Origin: Pandoraea sp.
GTDB lineage: Bacteria > Pseudomonadota > Gammaproteobacteria > Burkholderiales > Burkholderiaceae
NCBI RefSeq assembly: GCF_004297875.1
Contig: NZ_SCSK01000038.1
Coordinates: forward strand, 123,030-187,029
Length of the DNA: 64,000 nucleotides
Direction of reading: 5' to 3'
Below are positions 19,828 through 29,345 of the stretch, one piece after another. Position 1 is the first letter of the stretch, and each line of letters begins with the position of its first letter. Both the position numbers and the translations under genes were made by a program. A model generated the notes under the pieces. The model saw nothing but the letters and a program-made list of their open reading frames with translations, was not told the origin of the DNA and ran no database searches.

Positions 19828-20484
19828 TTACTGCGGGCGCGGTTGCGCCGTCGCACGCAGGAAAATTTCCACGCGACGGTTCTGGGCCCGGCCGGCTTCA
19901 GTGCTGTTGTCGGCAATCGGCTGCGTGTCGCCGCGCCCTTCGGCGCTCAGGCGCCCGCGTGCGACACCCCGATCGGCCAGATAGTTGACGACGCTCTGGG
20001 CGCGATGGCGCGACAGTGTCATGTTATAGCTCGGGTTGCCGGTACTGTCGGTATGACCGACCACGGTGCCGACAATTTGCGGGTTCTGGTTCAAGGTCTG
20101 GGCGACCTGGTCGAGCACGCTGCGGAAGCTCGGCTTGATCACGGCGCTGTTGGTGTCGAACGAGATCGAGCTCGGGATGTTGACTTTCAGCGAGCCGTCG
20201 GGCTGCTCCGAGATCTGCGTGCCGGTGCCCTGCGTGGCGCCAGTCAGTTTTTCCTTGATGCTTGTCCAGTTGTAGCCGACCGCGCCACCTGCGGCCGCGC
20301 CCACCGCGGCGCCCACCAGCGTGCCGGTGGTGTTGCCGCCGATCAGGTTGCCCAGTCCCGCCCCGATGGCCGCGCCGACGCCCGTGCCGACCGCGGTTTG
20401 GTTTTGCTGCTGCGTGGCGCAGCCGGCCAACAGCGCTGCGCCCAAGGTTGCGGCCAGCGCCGCCTTACCGATTGTTCTTTTCAT
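19828..20484 (-). CDS. OmpA-family peptidoglycan-binding lipoprotein (YiaD-like)
   Basis: 218 residues from the ATG at 20484, which has a GGAG Shine-Dalgarno; an upstream TTG would add 4. The signal peptide ends in the lipobox LLAGC. Glycine-zipper repeats (residues about 32-70, GVGAAIGAGLGNLIGG and GAAVGAAAGGAVG) come next. The C-terminal OmpA domain (about 105-210) carries VVGHTDSTGNPSYN and LSRHRAQSVVNYL, the diaminopimelate-binding motif. It should anchor the outer membrane to peptidoglycan, and YiaD is the closest known architecture. It sits between metG and mrp with its own terminator. Confidence 0.87.
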   Translation of the reverse strand: MKRTIGKAALAATLGAALLAGCATQQQNQTAVGTGVGAAIGAGLGNLIGGNTTGTLVGAAVGAAAGGAVGYNWTSIKEKLTGATQGTGTQISEQPDGSLKVNIPSSISFDTNSAVIKPSFRSVLDQVAQTLNQNPQIVGTVVGHTDSTGNPSYNMTLSRHRAQSVVNYLADRGVARGRLSAEGRGDTQPIADNSTEAGRAQNRRVEIFLRATAQPRPQ

Positions 20485-20727
20485 GGATGGCTCCAATTGG
20501 AAAATGCCCGGAAGATCGCGCGCTCGACAGGGCTATTATCTGAACAGGCGCTGCGAACCCCTACAATAATGGCAGAGCCGGCCGGCGGCACGCAACAATG
20601 CGCCGTCCGGCAAGCCGCCGCCTGTGCGCATGCTAGTGCAACCACGGGGGCAGAAGTGTTACAAGTTGTTAACTACGCGCCACCGGGTGTGGCCGCGCGG
20701 CCAGCCGCGCGTTAATCGAGGACAGGC

Positions 20728-21810
20728 ATGGATCTGAACAGTATCAACCAGGCGCTGCAAGGTGTGATCGATCCGGACACCGGCACCGATCTGGTCAGCG
20801 GAAAATACATCAAGCAAATCAAGGCCGACGGCGGCAAGGTCATGCTGAATATCGAGTTCGGTTACCCGGCGCGCAGCCAGTTCGAGGCGATGCGCGAGCG
20901 GGTGGTCCAGGCCGTGGGCGCCGTGCCCGGCGTCAGCGAGGTCAGCGTGCAGATCGAACAACGCATCGTCGCCCATGCAGTGCAGCGCGGCGTCAAGCTG
21001 TTGCCGAATGTCAAAAACATCATTGCGGTCGCCTCCGGCAAGGGCGGCGTGGGCAAGAGCACGACGGCAGTCAATCTGGCGCTCGCGCTGGCGGCCGAGG
21101 GTGCGCGCGTCGGCATACTGGATGCCGATATCTACGGCCCGTCGCTACCGACCATGCTGGGCGTGCACAGCAAGCCTCAGTCACAGGACGGCAAGACGCT
21201 GGAGCCGCTCGAAGGGCACGGGCTGCAGGCCAGTTCGATCGGCTTTCTGATCGAACCGGATAACCCGATGGTATGGCGTGGCCCGATGGTAACGCAGGCG
21301 CTCGAGCAACTGCTGAACCAGACCAACTGGCGCGACCTCGATTACCTGGTGGTCGACATGCCGCCGGGCACCGGCGACATTCAGCTTACGCTGGCACAGA
21401 AAGTGCCGGTGACCGGCGCGGTGATCGTCACCACGCCGCAGGATATCGCCTTGCTCGATGCGCGCAAGGGGCTGAAGATGTTCGAGAAGGTCGGCGTGCC
21501 GATCCTGGGTATCGTCGAGAACATGAGCATGCACATCTGTTCCAATTGCGGACACCAGGAGCCGATTTTCGGTGCCGGCGGCGGCGAGCGCATGTGTGCG
21601 GAGTATGGCGTCGACTTGCTGGGCAGCCTGCCGCTGGACATCCATATCCGCGAGCAGGCCGACGCCGGCCAGCCGACGGTGGTGGCCGATCCGAATGGCC
21701 CGATTGCCGCTGTGTACCGTCAGGTGGCGCGGCGCGTTGCGGTAAAAATTGCCGAAAAAGCCAAGGATATGACCAGCAAATTCCCTAATATCGTGGTGCA
21801 AAACACCTGA
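20728..21810 (+). CDS. apbC: Iron-sulfur cluster carrier ATPase (Mrp/ApbC family)
   Basis: 360 residues. The N-terminal MIP18/DUF59 domain (about 1-85) is joined to a Mrp-type P-loop ATPase. The deviant Walker A is SGKGGVGKSTT near residue 104, DADIYGPS is near residue 130, VDMPPGTGD is near residue 213, and the cluster-binding pair is in HICSNCGHQE (CxxC near residue 270). It transfers Fe-S clusters to apoproteins in the cytosol. It is divergent from the OmpA lipoprotein gene and the first of several plus-strand genes leading to dcd. It starts with a GAGGACAG Shine-Dalgarno region. Confidence 0.93.
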   Translation: MDLNSINQALQGVIDPDTGTDLVSGKYIKQIKADGGKVMLNIEFGYPARSQFEAMRERVVQAVGAVPGVSEVSVQIEQRIVAHAVQRGVKLLPNVKNIIAVASGKGGVGKSTTAVNLALALAAEGARVGILDADIYGPSLPTMLGVHSKPQSQDGKTLEPLEGHGLQASSIGFLIEPDNPMVWRGPMVTQALEQLLNQTNWRDLDYLVVDMPPGTGDIQLTLAQKVPVTGAVIVTTPQDIALLDARKGLKMFEKVGVPILGIVENMSMHICSNCGHQEPIFGAGGGERMCAEYGVDLLGSLPLDIHIREQADAGQPTVVADPNGPIAAVYRQVARRVAVKIAEKAKDMTSKFPNIVVQNT

Positions 21811-21957
21811 GGGGAGAGCATCGGCGCGGCACCCGCGGCAGCACGCAGAAAGCTCCATCAGGACGGCGGCGAGCCGGGACATCCCGGACGCCGCCGCTGT
21901 CCTGCGAATCGCGTAAAATGTCGCCTTCTTTGACCCTTCACGGGATTCCCGCGCCCT

Positions 21958-22527
21958 ATGTCTATCAAGTCCGACAAGTGGATTCGCCGCATGGCGCAAG
22001 AGCACGGCATGATCGAGCCGTTCGAGCCGGGCCAGATCAGGCACTCCGCCGACGGCCACAAGATCGTCAGCTACGGCACATCCAGCTACGGCTACGATAT
22101 CCGCTGCGCGGCGGAATTCAAGATTTTCACGAACATCAACTCGACGATCGTCGATCCAAAGAATTTCGACGAAAAATCCTTCGTCGATTTTTCGGGCGAT
22201 GTCTGCATCATTCCGCCGAATTCGTTTGCGCTGGCGCGCACGGTCGAGTATTTCCGTATCCCGCGCAACGTCCTGACGGTTTGCCTTGGCAAGTCGACCT
22301 ATGCGCGTTGCGGCATCATCGTCAACGTGACGCCGTTCGAGCCCGAGTGGGAGGGTTACGTGACGCTGGAGTTCTCCAATACGACACCCCTGCCGGCGAA
22401 AATTTACGCCAATGAGGGCGTCGCCCAGGTACTGTTCTTCGAGTCAGACGAAGTTTGCGACGTGTCCTATAAGGACCGTGGCGGAAAATATCAGGGGCAG
22501 CGCGGTGTCACGCTGCCGAAAACCTAG
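21958..22527 (+). CDS. dcd: dCTP deaminase
   Basis: 189 residues, normal length. It deaminates dCTP to dUTP for thymidylate synthesis. Motifs are [13 protein letters not shown] near residue 40, the active-site region [25 protein letters not shown] near residues 105-130 (catalytic Glu), and the C-terminal [18 protein letters not shown] -10-like TAAAAT lies about 45 bp before the ATG. It is 147 bp downstream of apbC and 95 bp upstream of the large decarboxylase. Confidence 0.96.
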   Translation: MSIKSDKWIRRMAQEHGMIEPFEPGQIRHSADGHKIVSYGTSSYGYDIRCAAEFKIFTNINSTIVDPKNFDEKSFVDFSGDVCIIPPNSFALARTVEYFRIPRNVLTVCLGKSTYARCGIIVNVTPFEPEWEGYVTLEFSNTTPLPAKIYANEGVAQVLFFESDEVCDVSYKDRGGKYQGQRGVTLPKT

Positions 22528-22622
22528 TGCGCTGCGTTCGCGCAAGACCGTTTGTCACGGCAAGTCAGCCATGAGAGCCAGGGCCGCAGCGGCCGCTGGC
22601 TCGTTTTTTTCAAGGAAAGGCC

Positions 22623-24902
22623 ATGAAATTCCGTTTTCCGGTCGTCATCATCGACGAGGATTTTCGTTCAGAGAACATTTCAGGCTCGGGAATTCGCGCG
22701 CTTGCCGAGGCGATCGAGGGCGAGGGGATGGAAGTGCTGGGGCTGACCAGTTACGGTGATCTGACTTCGTTTGCGCAGCAGGCCAGCCGCGCCTCGAGCT
22801 TCATTCTCTCGATCGACGACGATGAGTTCGGCACGTTCGGCAGCGATGGTGCGGGAGAGGGCGAACTGGCCCTGGCGGTGATCAATCTGCGCGCCTTCGT
22901 GCAGGAGGTGCGGCGCCGCAACGCCGACATTCCTATTTTCCTCTACGGCGAGACGCGCACCTCGCGCCATATCCCGAACGACATCCTGCGCGAGCTGCAT
23001 GGTTTCATTCATATGTTCGAGGACACGCCCGAGTTCGTTGCGCGGCATATCATCCGCGAAGCAAAAGCGTATCTGGATGCATTGCCGCCGCCGTTTTTCC
23101 GCGCGCTTACCCATTACGCCGCAGACGGCTCGTACTCCTGGCATTGCCCGGGGCACTCGGGGGGCGTGGCGTTCCTCAAGAGCCCGGTGGGCCAGATGTT
23201 CCATCAGTTCTTCGGCGAAAACATGCTGCGCGCTGACGTGTGCAACGCAGTCGACGAGCTCGGGCAATTGCTCGATCACATGGGACCGGTGGCAGCCTCC
23301 GAGCGCAACGCGGCGCGCATTTTCAACGCCGATCATTTGTTTTTCGTGACCAACGGCACGTCGACCTCCAACAAGATCGTCTGGCATGCGACCGTCGCGC
23401 CGGGCGACATCGTGCTGGTTGACCGCAACTGCCACAAGTCGATTCTGCATGCGATCACGATGACCGGCGCGGTGCCGGTGTTCCTCACGCCCACGCGCAA
23501 TCACTTCGGCATCATCGGGCCGATTCCGAAATCGGAATTCGAACCCGAGAACATCCGCAAGAAGATCGCCGCGAACCCCCTGGCCGCCGAGGCGCTGGCG
23601 CGCGACCCGAACGTCCGGCCGCGCATCCTGACGATCACGCAAAGCACTTACGATGGCGTGATCTACAACGTCGAGACGATCAAGGAACTGCTTGGCGACA
23701 TGACGGACACGCTGCATTTCGACGAAGCGTGGCTGCCACACGCATCGTTTCATGAGTTTTACCGTAACATGCACGCGATCGGCGAGGGCCGGCCGCGCTC
23801 GTCGAAGGCGGTGGTCTATGCCACGCACTCGACGCACAAGCTGTTGGCGGGTATTTCGCAAGCCTCGCAGATCGTCGTGCAGGACGCCGAGGCGCGCTAC
23901 TTCGATCAGCATCGCTTCAACGAGGCTTATCTGATGCATACGTCGACCTCGCCGCAGTACGCGATCATCGCCTCGTGCGACGTCGCCGCGGCGATGATGG
24001 AGCCGCCCGGCGGCACCGCCCTGGTCGAGGAATCGATCATGGAGGCGATCGATTTTCGCCGCGCGATGCGCAAGGTCGGCGACGAATATGGCGATAACTG
24101 GTGGTTTTCCGTTTGGGGTCCCGAATACCTGGCCGAAGAGGGCATCGGCGAGCGCGACGATTGGGTGCTCAAGGCCAATGAACGCTGGCATGGTTTCGGC
24201 GCCCTGGCCGAAGGCTTCAACATGCTCGACCCGATCAAGGCGACGATCATCACGCCGGGGCTGGATGTCGACGGCGAGTTCGGCGAAACCGGCATTCCGG
24301 CGGCGATCGTCACCAAATACCTGGCCGAGCACGGCATCATTGTCGAAAAGACCGGCCTGTATTCATTCTTCATCATGTTCACCATCGGCATTACCAAAGG
24401 CCGCTGGAACAGCATGGTGACCGAACTCCAGCAATTCAAGGACGATTACGATCACAACCGGCCATTGTGGCGGGTGCTGCCGGAGTTCGTCGCAAAGTAC
24501 CCACGCTATGAGCGCATCGGCCTGCGTGACCTGTGCGAACAGATTCACAGCGTGTACAAGGCCAACGACGTGGCGCGCGTGACCACCGAGATGTACCTGT
24601 CGGACATGCAGCCAGCGATGAAGCCGACCGATGCGTTTGCCAAACTCGTCCACCGCGATATCGATCGGGTGCCGATCGACGAACTCGAAGGACGTGTCAC
24701 CAGCATGCTGGTCACGCCGTATCCGCCGGGCATTCCGCTGCTGATTCCGGGCGAGCGTTTCAATGCCGGTATCGTCAAGTATCTGCAGTTCGCGCGTGAT
24801 TTCAACGAGCGTTTTCCGGGCTTCTATACCGACATCCACGGTCTGGTGATCGAGGAGATCGACGGCCGCATGGAGTATTTCGTCGACTGCGTCAAAGTCT
24901 GA
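22623..24902 (+). CDS. Ornithine/lysine/arginine decarboxylase (PLP fold type I)
   Basis: 759 residues, matching the inducible-type Orn/Lys/Arg decarboxylases (LdcC/CadA/AdiA/SpeC group). The N-terminal wing domain (about 1-130) is response-regulator-like. The PLP core carries HCPGHSGG near residue 178, VTNGTSTSNK near residue 245, HFDEAW near residue 367 and the PLP lysine in ATHSTHKLLAG near residue 405. The C-terminal domain ends with MEYFVDCVKV. Substrate cannot be fixed from sequence alone; lysine or arginine is usual for this length. It is preceded by AAGGAAAGG at 22611-22619 and 95 bp after dcd. Confidence 0.9.
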   Translation: MKFRFPVVIIDEDFRSENISGSGIRALAEAIEGEGMEVLGLTSYGDLTSFAQQASRASSFILSIDDDEFGTFGSDGAGEGELALAVINLRAFVQEVRRRNADIPIFLYGETRTSRHIPNDILRELHGFIHMFEDTPEFVARHIIREAKAYLDALPPPFFRALTHYAADGSYSWHCPGHSGGVAFLKSPVGQMFHQFFGENMLRADVCNAVDELGQLLDHMGPVAASERNAARIFNADHLFFVTNGTSTSNKIVWHATVAPGDIVLVDRNCHKSILHAITMTGAVPVFLTPTRNHFGIIGPIPKSEFEPENIRKKIAANPLAAEALARDPNVRPRILTITQSTYDGVIYNVETIKELLGDMTDTLHFDEAWLPHASFHEFYRNMHAIGEGRPRSSKAVVYATHSTHKLLAGISQASQIVVQDAEARYFDQHRFNEAYLMHTSTSPQYAIIASCDVAAAMMEPPGGTALVEESIMEAIDFRRAMRKVGDEYGDNWWFSVWGPEYLAEEGIGERDDWVLKANERWHGFGALAEGFNMLDPIKATIITPGLDVDGEFGETGIPAAIVTKYLAEHGIIVEKTGLYSFFIMFTIGITKGRWNSMVTELQQFKDDYDHNRPLWRVLPEFVAKYPRYERIGLRDLCEQIHSVYKANDVARVTTEMYLSDMQPAMKPTDAFAKLVHRDIDRVPIDELEGRVTSMLVTPYPPGIPLLIPGERFNAGIVKYLQFARDFNERFPGFYTDIHGLVIEEIDGRMEYFVDCVKV

Positions 24903-24904
24903 AG

Positions 24905-24921
24905 CCGGCCTGCCTGGCCGG
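24905..24921. terminator. Weak hairpin immediately after the decarboxylase gene
   Basis: Perfect 6-bp stem CCGGCC / GGCCGG with a 5-nt loop, starting 3 bp after the stop codon. There is no T-tract, so it may only slow polymerase or protect the mRNA end. Weak support as a terminator. Confidence 0.3.
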
Positions 24922-24977
24922 TCTCGCCGCGCACCGGGCGACGCCGCGATGGTCGTCCCGATGCGCGGCAATTCCCC

Positions 24978-25061
24978 AACTTGACTGCATCAAGTTCAAG
25001 TACCCAGCCGCTCGCGAAAGTTGCGAAATTTCTCATGTCTGAGCGGGATATTTCTAGAAAT
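24978..25061. promoter_or_regulatory. Two palindromes in the gltS upstream region
   Basis: The 251-bp gap before gltS holds a perfect inverted repeat, AACTTGA-5-TCAAGTT (24978-24996), and a 12-bp palindrome, ATTTCTAGAAAT (25050-25061). They lie 93-176 bp before the gltS ATG and neither is followed by a T-tract, so operator function is more likely than termination. The regulator is unknown. Nothing else coding is seen in the gap. Confidence 0.35.
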
Positions 25062-25153
25062 GCATAGAGACTGAGCCGTTTGCTGATTTTCGGCTGACTT
25101 CTGTCCGGAGAGCGCCGCTACACTACGCAGCGTTTTCATACAAGGATAGGCGA

Positions 25154-26377
25154 ATGTTGCATTTCGGCACTGACGGCACACTCGTGTGTGCCTCCCTGGT
25201 CTTGCTGCTCGGACGCAAGCTGGTCGCGTGGACCCCGCCATTGCGCGCGTATAGTATCCCGGAGCCGGTGGCCGGCGGATTGCTGGTGGCCCTGCTGCTG
25301 CTGATCGCGCGCAGCGTGGCCGATGTCCAGGTGAGTTTCGATACCTCGCTGCAGACGCCGCTGATGCTGGCGTTCTTTGCCACCATCGGGCTCAATGCCA
25401 ACCTGGCCAGCCTCAAGGCGGGTGGGCGCACGATGGCGATTTTCCTGGTGGTGGTGCTGGGGTTGCTGGTCCTGCAGAACGCGATCGGCATCGGCCTGGC
25501 CAGCGCCCTGGGACTTTCGCCCGCGCTCGGGCTGCTCAGCGGTTCGATCACGCTGTCGGGCGGGCATGGCACCGGGGCGGCGTGGGGCGACGTGTTCAGC
25601 AACAAGTTCGGCCTGACCTCGTCCACCGAAGTGGCCATGGCCTGTGCGACCTTCGGGCTGGTGCTGGGCGGCTTGATCGGCGGACCGGTCGCGCGGGTGC
25701 TTATCAAGCGGGTTCGCGTGCCCGGCAATGGCGGCGAGGCGTCGCCGACCACGGGCGGCAACGACGACGATCCGGTTGGCTTCGAGCAACCCAAGGCGGT
25801 GCGACTGATCACCGCGTCGTCGGTGATCGAGACGCTCGCGCTGATCGCCGTCAGCCTGTCGGCCGGCAGCGTGCTTGCCGACCTGCTCAAGGGCACGGCG
25901 CTGGAGCTGCCCACCTTCGTCTGCGTGCTGTTTGCCGCTGTCATCCTGCGCAATGGCCTGGCGTTGCTCGGCTGGTACCAGATATTCGAGCGCGCGGTGT
26001 CGGTGCTCGGTAACGTCAGTCTGTCGCTGTTCCTGGCGATGGCGCTGATGAGCCTGCGATTGTGGGATCTGGCCGCGCTGGCTCTGCCGGTGTTGCTGAT
26101 CCTCGGCGTGCAGACGCTGGCGATGGGCGCCTATGCGATTTTCGTGACGTTCCGCGTGATGGGCCGCGACTATGACGCGGCGGTGCTGGCTGCTGGGCAT
26201 TGCGGTTTCGGGCTGGGGGCGACGCCGACCGCGATCGCCAATATGCAGGCGGTAACCGACCGTTTTGGCGTCTCGCACATTGCATTTCTGGTGGTGCCGA
26301 TGGTCGGGGCATTCTTTATCGACATCGCCAACGCGATCGTCATCAAGCTGTTCCTGGCGCTGCCGATCTACGCCTGA
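25154..26377 (+). CDS. gltS: Sodium/glutamate symporter
   Basis: 407-residue inner-membrane transporter of the ESS/GltS family, normal length, with about ten hydrophobic helices. Hallmarks are the paired reentrant-loop motifs GSITLSGGHGTGAAWG near residue 137 and the pseudo-symmetric GHCGFGLGATPTAIANM near residue 350. A polar cytoplasmic loop (about residues 195-220) divides the halves. It imports glutamate with sodium. It is monocistronic: its own upstream region carries palindromes and a terminator follows. Confidence 0.93.
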   Translation: MLHFGTDGTLVCASLVLLLGRKLVAWTPPLRAYSIPEPVAGGLLVALLLLIARSVADVQVSFDTSLQTPLMLAFFATIGLNANLASLKAGGRTMAIFLVVVLGLLVLQNAIGIGLASALGLSPALGLLSGSITLSGGHGTGAAWGDVFSNKFGLTSSTEVAMACATFGLVLGGLIGGPVARVLIKRVRVPGNGGEASPTTGGNDDDPVGFEQPKAVRLITASSVIETLALIAVSLSAGSVLADLLKGTALELPTFVCVLFAAVILRNGLALLGWYQIFERAVSVLGNVSLSLFLAMALMSLRLWDLAALALPVLLILGVQTLAMGAYAIFVTFRVMGRDYDAAVLAAGHCGFGLGATPTAIANMQAVTDRFGVSHIAFLVVPMVGAFFIDIANAIVIKLFLALPIYA

Positions 26378-26438
26378 GTCCGTCGCCGCGGGCCATTGGT
26401 CGCGGCTCGAGCATCGATTGAATGCCGCGCGTGGCGAT

Positions 26439-26474
26439 GCGGCCTCCGGCGGATCGAAGCCCGAGGCCGCTTTT
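26439..26474 (+). terminator. Rho-independent terminator of gltS
   Basis: 8-bp perfect stem GCGGCCTC (26439-26446) and GAGGCCGC (26463-26470), with a 16-nt loop that can itself pair, followed by TTTTGTATTTT. It lies between the convergent gltS and argH genes, 9 bp from the argH stop, and may work in both directions. Confidence 0.8.
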
Positions 26475-26479
26475 GTATT

Positions 26480-27877
26480 TTATTGCTTCAGTTTCGCGCG
26501 GGCCGCGGCAATCGCTTGCTTGACCTGATCCGGCGCAGTGCCGCCGATATGACTGCGGCTGGCCACCGACCCCTCGAGCGTCAGATAGTCGAACACATCG
26601 GCGGCGACCAACGGCGAAAACGCCTGCAACTCGGCCACCGTCAGATCCGCGAGATCAATGCCGCGATCCGCGCAGACCCGTACCGCGTGAGCCACGGCTT
26701 CGTGTGCATCGCGAAACGGCAGGCCTTTCTTGACCAGGTAGTCGGCCAGATCGGTGGCGGTCGAGAATCCCTGCAGCGCGGCGTTGCGCATCGCCTCAGG
26801 TTTGACGGTGATGCCAGCGACCATTTCGGCGAAGATGCGCAGCGTGTCGGCGACCGTGTCGACCGTGTCGAACAGCGGTTCCTTGTCTTCCTGGTTGTCC
26901 TTGTTGTAGGCCAGGGGTTGGCCTTTCATCAAGGTCAGCAGGGCCATCAGGTGACCGTTGACACGCCCGGTCTTGCCGCGCGCGAGTTCAGGCACGTCGG
27001 GATTTTTCTTTTGCGGCATGATCGAACTGCCGGTGCAGAAACGGTCGGCGATGTCGATAAAACCGACGCGCGGGCTCATCCACAGCACCAGCTCTTCGGA
27101 AAAGCGCGAAACGTGCGTCATGATCAGCGCCGCCGCGGCACAGAACTCGATCGCGAAATCGCGATCGGACACGGCATCGAGTGAGTTGCGGCAGACTTCA
27201 TCGAAACCAAGGGTTTTTGCCACCCGCTCGCGGTCGATCGGGTAGCTGGTGCCGGCCAGTGCCGCGGCGCCCAGGGGCAGGCGATTAGTGCGCTTGCGGC
27301 AATCGGCCATGCGCTCGCTGTCGCGGCTGAACATTTCGACGTAAGCGAGCAGGTGATGGCCGAAAGTCACCGGTTGGGCCACCTGCAGGTGCGTGAAGCC
27401 GGGCAAAATCGTGGCAGCATTGCGTTCGGCCAGATCCAGCAGAGAACTGCGCAACTCGGCCAGCAGTGCGCCGATGCGATCGATTTCGCTGCGCAGCCAC
27501 AAGCGGATGTCGGTGGCCACCTGATCGTTGCGCGAGCGCCCAGTATGCAGCCGTTTGCCGGCGTCGCCGATCAGTTGCGTGAGCCGTGCCTCGATATTCA
27601 GGTGCACATCCTCGAGATCGAGCGACCACTCGAATTCGCCACGCTCGATTTCGCCCCGGATCTGCGTCAGCCCGCGCTGGATGTCGGCCAGGTCCTGAGC
27701 GCTGATGATGCCCTGGGCGGCCAGCATGTCGGCGTGCGCCAGCGAACCCTCGATATCGAACAGTCCGAGCCGCTTGTCGAAAAATACCGAGGCGGTATAC
27801 CGCTTGACCAGTTCGGACATGGGTTCGGAAAAGCGGGCCGACCAGGCCTCGCCCTTTTTGGAGAGTTGGGATGTCAT
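26480..27877 (-). CDS. argH: Argininosuccinate lyase
   Basis: 465 residues, normal length, of the aspartase/fumarase superfamily. It releases arginine and fumarate in the last step of arginine synthesis. Family motifs are [16 protein letters not shown] near residue 112, TH in [13 protein letters not shown] near residue 160, and the signature [12 protein letters not shown] near residue 282 containing the catalytic Ser loop. It is convergent with gltS and stands alone. Confidence 0.97.
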   Translation of the reverse strand: MTSQLSKKGEAWSARFSEPMSELVKRYTASVFFDKRLGLFDIEGSLAHADMLAAQGIISAQDLADIQRGLTQIRGEIERGEFEWSLDLEDVHLNIEARLTQLIGDAGKRLHTGRSRNDQVATDIRLWLRSEIDRIGALLAELRSSLLDLAERNAATILPGFTHLQVAQPVTFGHHLLAYVEMFSRDSERMADCRKRTNRLPLGAAALAGTSYPIDRERVAKTLGFDEVCRNSLDAVSDRDFAIEFCAAAALIMTHVSRFSEELVLWMSPRVGFIDIADRFCTGSSIMPQKKNPDVPELARGKTGRVNGHLMALLTLMKGQPLAYNKDNQEDKEPLFDTVDTVADTLRIFAEMVAGITVKPEAMRNAALQGFSTATDLADYLVKKGLPFRDAHEAVAHAVRVCADRGIDLADLTVAELQAFSPLVAADVFDYLTLEGSVASRSHIGGTAPDQVKQAIAAARAKLKQ

Positions 27878-28014
27878 CGTCGTCAGGCGTCAAGAAATGG
27901 GGAGCCGACCTGCCGGCAAGTCCGGCTGAGCGAGCGGCAGGCGAATCGGGGGATTATAGCAACCGCGGCCTGCCGGCGGGCGCCCTTTGAGAGCGCCTGC
28001 GGCGTGCGGGCGCG

Positions 28015-28596
28015 TTAGCGGCCGGCACAGACGCCGTGCAGCGCCTCTTCCAGCGCTGCGCGATGCAGCTTGTCGAGGTGTGCCTGGTGGGCTTGCTCTC
28101 GGGCAGCGCGAATCAGGCGCGCGGCGCACGCAGGGCGTGGCAGCGCAATGATGGGCTCCGCTTGGGCAAGTCCGTCAAGCAGATTCACCGTCAGACGATC
28201 CAGGCGCGGGCGCAGGTCTTTAACCAGGTCGGGCGCCGGGCCCGGGGGTGGGCCGCCGCGGCGCCAGCGATCGAGCAGCACCGACTGAATCAATTTGCTC
28301 GCGGCAATCTGGTTTTCAAAAAACTTGCGGGCCTGTGCGGGCTTCACGCCGTGCGCGGGCGCAAGACGTTCGACTTCCGCCAGCAGAGTCTGCTCGCGCG
28401 CGGTGTCTTCGACCGGCTTGTGCGACTGCCATTTGGCGCGGGCGACTTCGTCGCCGACGCGCAGACGTTCGATAACCGCATGCAGCAGGGGATCCAGCGC
28501 CGGGTCGACGGGTGTGCCGGCCCAGGCCCGTGCGGTGCCGAGCAAAACGAGCAGTGACAGTGCGCCGCGCAGGGCAATACGTGAATAGTGAGACAT
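28015..28596 (-). CDS. Exported chorismate mutase (AroQ-gamma type)
   Basis: 193 residues from the ATG at 28596, which gives a typical signal peptide (ALRGALSLLVLLGTARAWAG). The mature all-helical part fits the periplasmic AroQ-gamma class: ERLRVGDEVARAKWQSHKPVEDTAREQTLL (catalytic Arg and Lys region, residues 43-72) and a long C-terminal half with Cys residues that may form a disulfide. It would convert chorismate to prephenate outside the cytoplasm. Its start lies 13 bp after the anti-sigma stop, so it appears to be the third gene of the ECF operon, an unusual link. Confidence 0.8.
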   Translation of the reverse strand: MSHYSRIALRGALSLLVLLGTARAWAGTPVDPALDPLLHAVIERLRVGDEVARAKWQSHKPVEDTAREQTLLAEVERLAPAHGVKPAQARKFFENQIAASKLIQSVLLDRWRRGGPPPGPAPDLVKDLRPRLDRLTVNLLDGLAQAEPIIALPRPACAARLIRAAREQAHQAHLDKLHRAALEEALHGVCAGR

Positions 28597-28609
28597 GGCA
28601 ACAGGTGCG

Positions 28610-29344
28610 TTAGGTGGCGGGGAGCACCGCGCCATGATAAATCACCGGGCCAGTCGGGCCATTCGGATCGGGCGACCCGCCCAGCGGCTCGACGCTGATG
28701 GCCAACGCCGGGAATTGCGGCGCCTGCGCCAGGCGCAGCACCAGCGGGCCCTGCTCGGGCAGGACGCCAAGCGAATGCGGCCGACCACCACTCGGCAGGC
28801 CCCACAACTGCAGGCTTTGATTCGGCTTGAGCGGATAATTGGCCAGCCGCTCGAGCACCAGCGTGCGCTGGGTTGGATTCCAGCTCACCAGCATGCCGGC
28901 ATGTGCCTGATTGTCGTTGAGCACGGCGACGTATCGGGGAGCTGGCATGGGAGACAGACCGGGCAGCAAAGTGCGCACGGCAAACACCACGGCGACCACG
29001 GTCGCAAACGAGGCGGCAAGCGCCCATTTGCGCCAGAAATCGAGGCGCGACCAGAGCGGCACGGTGGTCGCTGTGTGTGCCTTGGGCTCGCCCGTGCCCG
29101 GCAGCGCGCCCTCCAGGGCGAGTTGCTTGCGCACGCCGTGCCAGACGTGGGCGCCCGGTGCATGCGCGGGTATCAGTTCGGGCAAGGCCGCGAGGCGATC
29201 CTGCCAGTCCAGCAATGCGCGCCGCACAGTTTGGTCGCGCTGCGCCAGCGTCTCGAGCCGCCGCCGCGCGCCCCCGCGCAGTGTGCCCAGCGCGTATTCG
29301 GCGGCCAGGCGATCGAGCAGATCCGGATAGTGGGCAGGATTCAT
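28610..29344 (-). CDS. Anti-sigma factor (RskA/ChrR-like, membrane-anchored)
   Basis: 244 residues. The N-terminal cytoplasmic part (about 1-100) fits an anti-sigma domain (LLDRLAAEYALGTLRGGARRRLETLA). A single membrane helix (about 106-126, WALAASFATVVAVVFAVRTLL) is followed by a periplasmic RskA-type domain with LVSWNPTQRTLVLERL and SLQLWGLPSGGRPHSLGVL. The ATG at 29344 is chosen because the sigma gene ends 1 nt before it. It should hold the adjacent ECF sigma at the membrane until an envelope signal frees it. Confidence 0.87.
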   Translation of the reverse strand: MNPAHYPDLLDRLAAEYALGTLRGGARRRLETLAQRDQTVRRALLDWQDRLAALPELIPAHAPGAHVWHGVRKQLALEGALPGTGEPKAHTATTVPLWSRLDFWRKWALAASFATVVAVVFAVRTLLPGLSPMPAPRYVAVLNDNQAHAGMLVSWNPTQRTLVLERLANYPLKPNQSLQLWGLPSGGRPHSLGVLPEQGPLVLRLAQAPQFPALAISVEPLGGSPDPNGPTGPVIYHGAVLPAT

Positions 29345-29345
29345 C

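Noticed and set aside
22680..24332. A 550-codon minus-strand open frame opposite the decarboxylase gene
   Set aside because: Antisense shadow of a well-supported PLP enzyme, with low-complexity composition.
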